Assembly: GCA_029068025.1 (NCBI GenBank)
Contig: JAIEDJ010000369.1
Location: 1 to 11,350, forward strand
Source: Oscillospiraceae bacterium
GTDB taxonomy: Bacteria > Bacillota > Clostridia > Oscillospirales > Ruminococcaceae
Direction: 5' to 3'
DNA length: 11,350 nt
Under the pieces are notes generated by a model that worked only from the letters and a program-made list of their open reading frames with translations, was not told where the DNA came from and made no database searches. The translations under genes were made by a program, and so were the position numbers. Positions 1 through 5,742 of the stretch are shown one piece after another (within the stretch, counting starts at the first letter, position 1; every line of letters starts with the position of its first letter).

Positions 1-240
1 GGGCAAACGCATTGCTTTATAGAGCGCTGTTACGCTTTTGAACGGCTGCCGAAGCTGAAAAAAGCGGCATTGTTCTTAACAGCGGGCGGCGGGGGATTTA
101 CCTCGGCTATACAGACATACAATGACGCGATAATCGGGCATATGGGCGCAAAGGATATGGGTATCGTAACCGCTGTCGGAAGTCGGGCTAAATCTTCTGT
201 AAAGCTTGATGAAGCACGGGCGATTGCAAAGAAACTGTAA
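1..240 (+). CDS. Flavin-dependent NAD(P)H oxidoreductase, C-terminal part
   Basis: This is a 79-residue C-terminal fragment, open from the window edge to a TAA; its start lies outside the window. It reads like the end of an NADPH-dependent FMN reductase / flavodoxin-family protein. An F-I-E-R-C-Y-A-F segment resembles the 'KAFIDR' helix of that family. It is followed by KKAALFLTAGGGG, a beta strand and loop typical of the flavodoxin-like fold, and by a last helix LDEARAIAKKL. Such proteins bind FMN and pass electrons from NAD(P)H to small acceptors in the cytoplasm. The diagnostic N-terminal FMN loop is not visible, so the family call is moderate and the substrate unknown. A strong terminator follows within six bases. 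A second flavodoxin-type gene, now frameshifted, lies downstream. Confidence 0.5.
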   Translation, partial: GQTHCFIERCYAFERLPKLKKAALFLTAGGGGFTSAIQTYNDAIIGHMGAKDMGIVTAVGSRAKSSVKLDEARAIAKKL

Positions 241-245
241 ATCTA

Positions 246-275
246 AACGGCGAACGCGATGTTCGCCGTTTTTTT
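246..275 (+). terminator. Rho-independent terminator
   Basis: AACGGCGAAC (246-255) and GTTCGCCGTT (261-270) form a perfect 10-base-pair stem around a five-base loop, followed directly by a run of T. It sits six bases after the oxidoreductase stop codon and ends that transcript. Confidence 0.93.
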
Positions 276-447
276 AAAATTCGCATACTCCGGTTATTTA
301 CAAGCGAAAATTTTTGATTACATCTGTGATTTCAAGGTGGTTTCGGAAGCCGTTTTCTTTAACGAGCCCGATCCATCGGCATTTTCGTGATGATACAGAA
401 TAATATTTTTTACATCTGTGTGAAACGGCATCGTCTTGAAATTTGAA

Positions 448-476
448 TTGAAAAAAGTAAAATTTCTTGTTATAAT
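448..476 (+). promoter_or_regulatory. Sigma-A type promoter of the broken flavodoxin gene
   Basis: TTGAAA (448-453), a 17-base spacer and TATAAT (471-476), with an extended -10 TG at 468-469. The match to the vegetative consensus is nearly ideal. It lies about 77 bases upstream of the flavodoxin start codon. The intergenic stretch 276-447 shows no convincing gene. Confidence 0.8.
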
Positions 477-552
477 ATAATTGGAAGTCTGTAATAGATA
501 TTCTATACCGAGTTATCGCGGTTAATTATAATCGGAAAAGGAGAATACGAAC

Positions 553-1069
553 ATGGAAAAGAATCTGATCATCTAATTACTCCCGCAAGGGCGAAAACTA
601 CTGGAACGGCAATATAAAAAGCATTGAAAAGGGCAATACGGAGATCGTAGCTGAGTTCATTCGGAAAGCGGTCGGCGGCGATCTGTTTGAGATCGATACC
701 GTTAAGCCCTACGCGGCAGATTATTATACCTGTATTGACGAGGCTAAGAGTGAGCTGAACAGCGGCGCAAGACCAGAGCTGAAAAAGTACCTCGATAATA
801 TCGACGAATACGATAATGTATTTGTCTGCGGTCCTTGCTGGTGGGGAACATTCCCGATGGCGATCTTTACACAGCTCGAAAAGCTGAATTTTACGGGCAA
901 AAAGGTGATGGCAGTCATGACTCACGAGGGCAGCGGACTTGGAAGCTGCGAGCGCGATCTGAAAAAGCTCTGTTCCGGAGCGACATTCGGTAATGGTCTT
1001 GCGGTTCACGGTGCAGACGCGTCGAAATCCGAAAGCACGGTTGCCGAATGGGCAAAGAAAGCAGTCTGA
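553..1069 (+). pseudogene. Flavodoxin, frameshifted near the N-terminus
   Basis: A good ribosome binding site (AAGGAG, 538-543) leads to ATG at 553, but the frame meets TAA at 574 after MEKNLII. One base further on, the protein resumes with YSRKGENYWNG and runs intact to TGA at 1069. Removing one base within 574-577 (TAAT to TAT) restores a continuous flavodoxin of about 171 residues, starting MEKNLIIYYSRKG. The restored N-terminus is the phosphate-binding FMN loop. GPCWWGTFPMA and THEGSGLGS are typical internal flavodoxin segments, and the protein ends EWAKKAV. No ATG lies in the resumed frame before 857, so an active protein is unlikely as written. The body shows no further stops, so the lesion is either recent or a sequencing error. 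A functional product would be a small electron carrier. Confidence 0.85.
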
Positions 1070-1121
1070 CAGGGACAAGAAAATAGGTTTCACTTTAAAC
1101 AGCATTGGATGAGGTGAGTGT

Positions 1122-1259
1122 ATGCTGAATCAGGTAAGATATGCTGTTTTCGTTGGTTACCGGGGTTCTTGCAGATCTCGTAGTTTAAATTACTTTGAGG
1201 AGTTTGTCATAACCAATTCGAGCATTGCAATTGATCAGGCAGCGATTGTCAGAAATTAA
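1122..1259 (+). pseudogene. Short reading frame, possible remnant of a LysR-type regulator
   Basis: A 45-residue frame starts at ATG 1122, five bases after a GAGGTG ribosome binding site, and stops at TAA 1257. Its beginning, MLNQVRYAVFVGYRGS, loosely follows the first helix of LysR-family DNA-binding domains (ML-x-Q-x-RY ... V ... GS). The following residues do not continue as a helix-turn-helix. It could be a decayed regulator start, or a chance frame behind a chance ribosome binding site. No function is claimed. Confidence 0.22.
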
Positions 1260-1294
1260 ATTGTATAGTGTCCGGTGATAAACAATTTTGAAGA

Positions 1295-1345
1295 GAAAAT
1301 AAAATTAAGAGCCGGTCTTGCTTTTTGAAATACAAGATCGGCTCT
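1295..1345 (-). terminator. Terminator for a lost minus-strand gene
   Basis: AGAGCCGGTCTTG (1308-1320) pairs with CAAGATCGGCTCT (1333-1345) over 13 positions with one G-U pair and a 12-base loop. Read on the minus strand, the stem is followed by TTAATTTTATTTTC. It lies five bases beyond the stop codon of the minus-strand tail at 1351-1473, as expected of that gene's terminator. Confidence 0.6.
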
Positions 1346-1350
1346 CGTTA

Positions 1351-1473
1351 TTAAAGTTCTTTCATCAATTCAAGCATAAGCTGCTCTTTCACGAGAACGC
1401 CTGCCGGGAATTCGTGAACTCTTCCGGGTTCGTTCTTTTCCGTTTGTGCGTTTTTCGTACAGACCGGCTTGGT
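1351..1473 (-). pseudogene. C-terminal remnant of an unidentified minus-strand gene
   Basis: On the minus strand about 40 codons stay open to TAA (1351-1353). The translation contains KNEPGRVHEFPAG and ends QLMLELMKEL, which looks like a genuine protein C-terminus with a final amphipathic helix. Upstream the frame is closed by a TAG inside the palindrome at 1477-1506, and there is no start codon with a ribosome binding site. The matching terminator directly after the stop supports a real former gene. The family is not recognised. Confidence 0.35.
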
Positions 1474-1476
1474 TAT

Positions 1477-1515
1477 CGCCTAATGGCTTTGCAAAGCCAT
1501 TAGGCGGTTTTTGTT
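1477..1515 (+). terminator. Perfect 30-base palindrome with T-run
   Basis: Positions 1477-1506 equal their own reverse complement (centre TTTGCAAA, arms CGCCTAATGGC and GCCATTAGGCG). They are followed by GTTTTTGTTATT. This forms a strong hairpin with a U-tract on the plus strand and is probably a terminator. It separates the decayed region from the signalling operon and may be a dispersed repeat element. Confidence 0.65.
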
Positions 1516-1674
1516 ATTTCAAATGTGCGTTTCCAAATCTGCAATTTATAAATTTAACCTATTAAAAATTATAAAGCCGCTCTTGAATATGTTGAACAAT
1601 TAGATCAAAACACCCATCCAGTTCAAAAAATTAATTAGTATAGCAAAATTGCATACCAAATGCGTTTTTGCCCG

Positions 1675-1683
1675 TGGTATACT
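1675..1683 (+). promoter_or_regulatory. Extended -10 promoter of the FHA/PP2C/kinase operon
   Basis: TGG followed by TATACT (1678-1683) is a near-consensus extended -10 element, but no good -35 is present at 16-18 bases (ACCAAA at 1655-1660). It lies about 93 bases upstream of the FHA start codon. GCATACC (1651-1657) and GGTATAC (1676-1682) form an imperfect inverted repeat overlapping the element. This could be an operator, but that is a guess. The same ten bases, TGGTATACTT, recur in the promoter of the second kinase at 8272. Confidence 0.55.
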
Positions 1684-1776
1684 TATATACGAAAAAATCA
1701 AGTCAGATTTTATTGTTATCTGTCTTGTCAAAGACACTGCTTAAAAATTTGACGCTATCTGAAAGGAGTTTACCCC

Positions 1777-2373
1777 ATGAAACAATGTGAAAGAGGTCAT
1801 ATCTATGATGAAAAGGCATATTCTGCGTGCCCGTACTGCAATCAGGCGGGATCCGGCACACGTCCGCTGGACAACGCGGCTCCGGAATTTCCGAAGACCG
1901 CTCCCATGAACGCCGGAGGCAGCGTGGATTTTCCGGCTACGCTTCCGCTGGACGCGCCCGAGCCCCCCAAGGCTCCGGCGCGCCCGAAAAAGGAAATGAG
2001 CGCGACCATCGCTCTCAACGTCAACGAAACAACCGGTATCAAGCCTGTATGCGGCTGGCTGGTAATTACCGAAGGCGACTACAAGGGTAAGTCCTATGTC
2101 ATTCACAGCGATAAGAACGCTATAGGCAGAGGCTCTGATTTCGACGTTGATCTGTCCTTTGACAAAGCGATCTCCAAGGAAGGCGACGCGGTGATCACAT
2201 ATGACAGCAGAAGCAAGAAGTTCTTTGTAACGCTCGCGGCGGGAAAGAACAACGTCTATCACAACGGAAATCTTTTGCTTACTCCCGAAGAAGTAAACGA
2301 TTATGACGTTATTGAGGTGGGCGCTACCAAGCTGGTATTCAGGAGCTTCTGCAATAAGGAGTATACATACTGA
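1777..2373 (+). CDS. Zinc-ribbon FHA-domain protein
   Basis: This 198-residue cytoplasmic protein is a likely phosphothreonine-binding adaptor. Residues 1-22 carry C4, H8, C18 and C21, a small zinc-ribbon-like knuckle common at the start of clostridial FHA proteins. Residues 23-90 are a Pro/Thr-rich linker with an imperfect internal repeat (TRPLD at 28 and TLPLD at 55) and a NETTG motif (83-87). The FHA domain spans about 91-192, starting VCGWLV, with IGRGSD (Arg118), Ser133, YHNG (Asn163, Gly164) and a closing VIEVGATKLVFR. The usual S-R-x-x-H signature reads ISKEGD, so the family histidine is Asp137. The start at 1777 follows GAAAGGAG by eight bases. It is first in the operon and its stop is one base before the phosphatase start, which suggests translational coupling. 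The ETT motif recalls the kinase target site of GarA-like FHA proteins; phosphorylation here is inferred. Confidence 0.88.
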   Translation: MKQCERGHIYDEKAYSACPYCNQAGSGTRPLDNAAPEFPKTAPMNAGGSVDFPATLPLDAPEPPKAPARPKKEMSATIALNVNETTGIKPVCGWLVITEGDYKGKSYVIHSDKNAIGRGSDFDVDLSFDKAISKEGDAVITYDSRSKKFFVTLAAGKNNVYHNGNLLLTPEEVNDYDVIEVGATKLVFRSFCNKEYTY

Positions 2374-2374
2374 T

Positions 2375-3157
2375 ATGGCTGATAAATTTTCGGTAAGTCT
2401 GCGTATCTTCGGCTCCGAGGTAAGAGAGATCTCTATCGGAAACGGTCAGAACCGCGGCGCGCGTGACTATCAGGAGGACAGCTTCGGATATACGCCGCTT
2501 AACAAAGCCGAAACCGAAGGCTTTGTGGCTGTTGTGGCGGACGGCATGGGCGGGTTGTCCGCAGGAGATAAGGTGAGCGCTTACGCGGTTTCCTCTATCC
2601 TCAAAATGCGGACGACCATCGAGGGAAATATGCCTGTCCACATAAAATTCAGGCAGATGATCTCCGCAATAAACCGCGAGGTCGTGCTCGGAGGCAGCGG
2701 AGGGGGCTGTACGTTCGCGGCGGTGTTCTGCCGCAGCGACGGGATATACTGGTGCAGCGTCGGCGACAGCAGAATATACATTATGCGGAGGGGTTTGCTT
2801 TTTCAGCTGTCGGAGGACGGCGATTATCAGAATCAACTGCTTGACGAGGTGATCGCGGAGACGCTCGGATTTGAAGAAATGCTTGAAAACGAGAAGAAGG
2901 ATTCTCTGGTGCACTATATCGGCAGCAAGTACGAGCCCAAGCCCGATGTAAACATACTTCCGCTTATCCCGCATGCCGGCGACAGGCTGCTTATCTGCAG
3001 CGACGGAGTTTACAACGCGCTTTCCGACGAGGAGATGGCGCGGGCGCTGTCCTATCACGCGCAGGATGCCGCCAACGCGCTGATGAGCGCGATAATCGGC
3101 AAAAATTACGAAAACCAGGACAATAACACTGCTGTCGTTCTGGAGTTCAATTATTGA
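2375..3157 (+). CDS. PP2C-family Ser/Thr protein phosphatase, soluble
   Basis: This 260-residue cytoplasmic enzyme would remove phosphate from Ser/Thr of proteins, using two Mn/Mg ions. The PP2C metal and phosphate residues are visible: Arg30 and Asp35 in RDYQEDS, Asp56-Gly57 in VADGMGG, GDSR (130-133), Asp210 in CSDGV and Asp249 in DNNTAVV. There is no signal peptide or membrane helix, and the length is that of a bare PP2C domain. The start at ATG 2375 is chosen because it fits TGATATG overlap with the FHA stop and has AAGGAG at 2356-2361; an earlier ATG at 2303 would run inside the FHA gene. It probably opposes the kinases encoded downstream. It differs from the second phosphatase of the cluster by lacking a membrane anchor. 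Confidence 0.93.
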   Translation: MADKFSVSLRIFGSEVREISIGNGQNRGARDYQEDSFGYTPLNKAETEGFVAVVADGMGGLSAGDKVSAYAVSSILKMRTTIEGNMPVHIKFRQMISAINREVVLGGSGGGCTFAAVFCRSDGIYWCSVGDSRIYIMRRGLLFQLSEDGDYQNQLLDEVIAETLGFEEMLENEKKDSLVHYIGSKYEPKPDVNILPLIPHAGDRLLICSDGVYNALSDEEMARALSYHAQDAANALMSAIIGKNYENQDNNTAVVLEFNY

Positions 3158-3173
3158 AAGGAATCGTTCACTT

Positions 3174-4478
3174 ATGAAGAACTTTATAAAAAGGATCGCC
3201 TGCACCGTTCTGGCGCTGGCGGCGCTGATGTTGTGCAGTATTTCGGCGTTTGCGGATACGGTAAAAGTCACCTCAGATATTGACGCTATCAAAGGTGTTG
3301 TTTACATTGAAACACATAGTGGAAGTAACGGGGTGCGCGGTACGGGTTTTGCTATCGGTGATCCCAATAAACAGGTTGAGTATATTGTTACAAATGCTCA
3401 TGTTGTAACCGGAAATGGTTCATGGAGCGCCCGGAACGTGTCACCGATGATCTACTTTTCGTATGCCACAAACGATTTTATGAGAGCTTCGGTATACAAA
3501 ATAGATGAGGACAAGGATATCGCTGTTTTAAAGCTGCCTGAACCTACCAATAAACGCACTTCGCTTGTGCTCTGCCCCGATTCCGATGTGACCTTAGGCG
3601 AGGATGCCACTGCGATCGGATATCCCGCTGACGCGGACAAGGCATCCTCGGATCACAAGTACGACTTGACTGATGTTAAAGTGGCAGGCTGCAAAGTAGC
3701 TAAAAAAGTACCGAACTCTCATTATAATAACGGTTTGGTTTATGATATTGACGGACATATCAGCGGTGGCAATTCGGGCGGACCGCTTGTAAACAAAAAA
3801 GGTCAGGTTATAGGAATAAATACCTATGGAAATACACAAACAGAACTTAATTATGCTGTCAGCAGCGATGAACTTATTAAGCTTATTTCCGGTAACAAGG
3901 CTGAGATAGGCTACGTTCTTTCCACCGAATTGACTTCCGGCATCCCTAATGAAAAAGATAACAGTGATAATAAGAGCAAGCCCGCTTCTGGCGACAGCAA
4001 CAAGCCCGGTTCCTCCGCTGCTGCAGTGATCATCATTATCGCGGCGGTTGTAGTTGTTGCGGCGGCAGGCGTTATCACCTTTATGATGACAAAAAAGAAC
4101 AGCAATCACAAGCCTAAGGCGGCTCCCGCGCCCGCTGCCGTTCAGGTGTCGGCTCCCGCACAGAGCGCCGGCGCTATGCTCATCTGCGAAAAGGGTCTTC
4201 TCGCGGGCAGAACGTTCCCTATCGGCAACGGCGCGGTCATCGGCAGAAACACTCAGAAGTGCGGAGTATGCTTTCCCGTTGACGCAAAGGGCGTTTCCGG
4301 AGTTCATTGTGAGCTCCGCAAGACCGCGAACGGCTATGAGATCGTCGATCTCGGCTCGTCCTACGGAACAACGCTTGGCAGCGGGCAAAAGCTCACGCCG
4401 AACGTTCCCGTATACATTCCCAACGGAACATATTTTATGGTCGGAGGTCCGGAACAGCTCTTCCAGATAAAGTACTGA
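3174..4478 (+). CDS. Membrane-anchored trypsin-like serine protease with cytoplasmic FHA domain
   Basis: This 434-residue protein spans the membrane. Residues 1-27 are a signal peptide (KR, hydrophobic core, cleavage after SAFA). Residues about 35-240 are a trypsin/HtrA-like protease with the full triad: His76 in TNAHVV, Asp115 in DKDIAVLKL and Ser201 in GGNSGGPL. There is no PDZ domain. A polar linker (257-280) leads to a membrane helix (282-305) followed by TKKN, placing the protease outside and the C-terminus inside. Residues 335-434 are an FHA domain with IGRN (Arg358), SGVH (Ser375, His378) and SSYGTT (395-400), so its phosphothreonine site looks intact. It starts ten bases after AAAGGAA, 16 bases after PP2C, and its stop is one base before the second PP2C. 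The likely role is an extracellular protease or chaperone whose state is tied to threonine phosphorylation in the cytoplasm. The protease coding part is visibly more AT-rich than the FHA part. Confidence 0.92.
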   Translation: MKNFIKRIACTVLALAALMLCSISAFADTVKVTSDIDAIKGVVYIETHSGSNGVRGTGFAIGDPNKQVEYIVTNAHVVTGNGSWSARNVSPMIYFSYATNDFMRASVYKIDEDKDIAVLKLPEPTNKRTSLVLCPDSDVTLGEDATAIGYPADADKASSDHKYDLTDVKVAGCKVAKKVPNSHYNNGLVYDIDGHISGGNSGGPLVNKKGQVIGINTYGNTQTELNYAVSSDELIKLISGNKAEIGYVLSTELTSGIPNEKDNSDNKSKPASGDSNKPGSSAAAVIIIIAAVVVVAAAGVITFMMTKKNSNHKPKAAPAPAAVQVSAPAQSAGAMLICEKGLLAGRTFPIGNGAVIGRNTQKCGVCFPVDAKGVSGVHCELRKTANGYEIVDLGSSYGTTLGSGQKLTPNVPVYIPNGTYFMVGGPEQLFQIKY

Positions 4479-4479
4479 T

Positions 4480-5724
4480 ATGAATATTGATTTTTATAAT
4501 TATTCGGGCAGGGGCGGCAGACCAGTCAACGAGGACAGCTTTGCCTGCGGCGAAGGATATTATGTCGTGTCTGACGGTCTCGGCGGCCACGACAACGGCG
4601 AGGTAGCTTCTTCCGCCGCGGTGCGCTATATATCGGAGAATTACCGTTCCGATATATCTCCCGAAGCGGCGGGAGGGCTTCTTGCCGGAGCGGACGACGC
4701 TGTAAGGAGGTTCGGCGACGGCGGCAAGGCCACTGTCGCGGCGGTGTTCACAAACGGCGACAAGATCCGTATATCCAACGTGGGCGACAGCAGAGTTTAT
4801 TATTTCAGGCGCGGAAGCATATTCTTCCGCACTAAGGATCATTCGGTGTGCCAGGCTTCCGTTGATATGGGAGAAATGACCGATGACGACGTTCGCCGCA
4901 GCGCCGACCGCTCGGGACTGCTGAAGGTGCTCGGAGACTCGGCGCCGCTTAAGCTGCCGAAGCCTTACGAACTGATCGATCCTCAGGACGGCGACGCGTT
5001 TCTGATATGCAGCGACGGCTTCTGGGAGCACGTTTACGATATTGAGATGGAGGCCGATCTTCTGAAAGCGGGAAACGCGCGGGAATGGCTGGAGCATATG
5101 CTTAAACGGCTTTTGCTGCGTTCGGGAAACAGCGGCGACAACTTTACCGCCGTATGCGGAATAATTCACGCGCCCGACAAGCTGCCGAGAACGACGGCAT
5201 TACTTGAAGACGTTTCGGTCGATATCCCGACGACAATGGAGCTATCCGATACTTCCGCCGCGTTCGGCGGCAGGAAAAAGCTGATCATCGGCGCGGCAAC
5301 CGTGGCTGCTGCCGCGGCTATAGGAGTTATTGCCGCCGTGCTTATTTATAACGGAGTAAAGCCCGACGGGAATGCCGGAGGCAGTCCGGCAGCCGGCGAT
5401 TCGTCGTTTGATATGTCGTCATCAATTATCGGTCCGGAATCATCGGACAACCCGGATTCTCCGAGTGAACCCGATACTCCGAGCGAACCTGATCTGCCGA
5501 GTGATTCGGATTCGCCGAGCGAGTCTGATTCACCGAGCAATCCCGATTCGTCAAGTGAACCCGATCTGTCAAGCGAGCCAAATTCTTCGGATGATCCCGA
5601 TGAACCGGGTTTGACAAGCAGACCGGAATTGCCTGAATTACCGGTATTTCCCGTATTTTCGGCATCATCTGGATCGCCCGGATTCTCGGGATTGACCCCT
5701 ATGACGTATGGCTTTTATAATTAA
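4480..5724 (+). CDS. PP2C-family phosphatase with membrane helix and extracellular repeat stalk
   Basis: This is a 414-residue protein. Residues 1-228 are a complete PP2C domain: Arg14 and Asp19 in RPVNEDS, Asp32 in SDGLGG, GDSR (102-105), Asp179 in CSDGF and Asp220 in GDNFTAV. RKK (265-267) precedes a single membrane helix (268-290), so the phosphatase is cytoplasmic and the remainder outside. The outside part is low-complexity Ser/Pro/Asp/Glu sequence, with eight six-residue units such as PSEPDT, and ends TPMTYGFYN. No sorting signal or folded domain is seen there; it may be a stalk reaching into the cell wall. The start follows the protease stop by one base in the same TGATATG overlap as the first FHA/PP2C junction. 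No good separate ribosome binding site is visible, so translation is probably coupled. It should reset marks made by the kinases at the membrane. Confidence 0.92.
   Translation: MNIDFYNYSGRGGRPVNEDSFACGEGYYVVSDGLGGHDNGEVASSAAVRYISENYRSDISPEAAGGLLAGADDAVRRFGDGGKATVAAVFTNGDKIRISNVGDSRVYYFRRGSIFFRTKDHSVCQASVDMGEMTDDDVRRSADRSGLLKVLGDSAPLKLPKPYELIDPQDGDAFLICSDGFWEHVYDIEMEADLLKAGNAREWLEHMLKRLLLRSGNSGDNFTAVCGIIHAPDKLPRTTALLEDVSVDIPTTMELSDTSAAFGGRKKLIIGAATVAAAAAIGVIAAVLIYNGVKPDGNAGGSPAAGDSSFDMSSSIIGPESSDNPDSPSEPDTPSEPDLPSDSDSPSESDSPSNPDSSSEPDLSSEPNSSDDPDEPGLTSRPELPELPVFPVFSASSGSPGFSGLTPMTYGFYN
5461..5604 (+). repeat. Eight 18-base tandem units encoding the phosphatase stalk
   Basis: In-frame units of six codons follow the pattern (CCG/TCA)-AGC/T-GAA-CCC-GAT-x and encode P/S-S-x-x-D/N-x. 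Units differ mainly at third positions, so the peptide pattern is better kept than the DNA. Such repeats tend to change copy number and alter stalk length in steps of six residues. A looser unit precedes it at about 5449-5460. Confidence 0.85.
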
Positions 5725-5742
5725 AATAAAGAGGGAAAAACA

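Larger units (their letters stand above)
1070..1776. other. Decayed intergenic interval
   Basis: About 700 bases without a clear intact gene. It holds a 45-codon reading frame with a ribosome binding site (1122-1259), a minus-strand terminator and gene tail (1295-1473), a 30-base palindrome (1477-1506), an AT-rich coding-like scrap (1558-1638, in-frame ending LEYVEQLDQNTHP then TAG at 1636), and the promoter and leader of the FHA gene (1675-1776). The mixture of unrelated gene ends points to past deletion or insertion events here. Confidence 0.55.

Noticed and set aside
291..384. Short coding-like frame (KIFDYICDFKVVSEAV ... then TGA)
   Set aside because: About 30 codons, no start or ribosome binding site, and another frame is open over the same bases; too weak to list.
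2303..2374. Earlier ATG for the first phosphatase
   Set aside because: It would translate the end of the FHA gene in another frame; the ATG at 2375 has the stop/start overlap also seen at 4476-4482.
2339..3292. Long minus-strand open frame of 317 codons opposite the first phosphatase
   Set aside because: It lies opposite a complete PP2C gene with all catalytic motifs, has no recognisable domain and reads as a mirror of the coding strand.
5461..5604. Tandem repeats as a CRISPR array
   Set aside because: The units are contiguous 18-base coding repeats with no spacers, in frame with the phosphatase.
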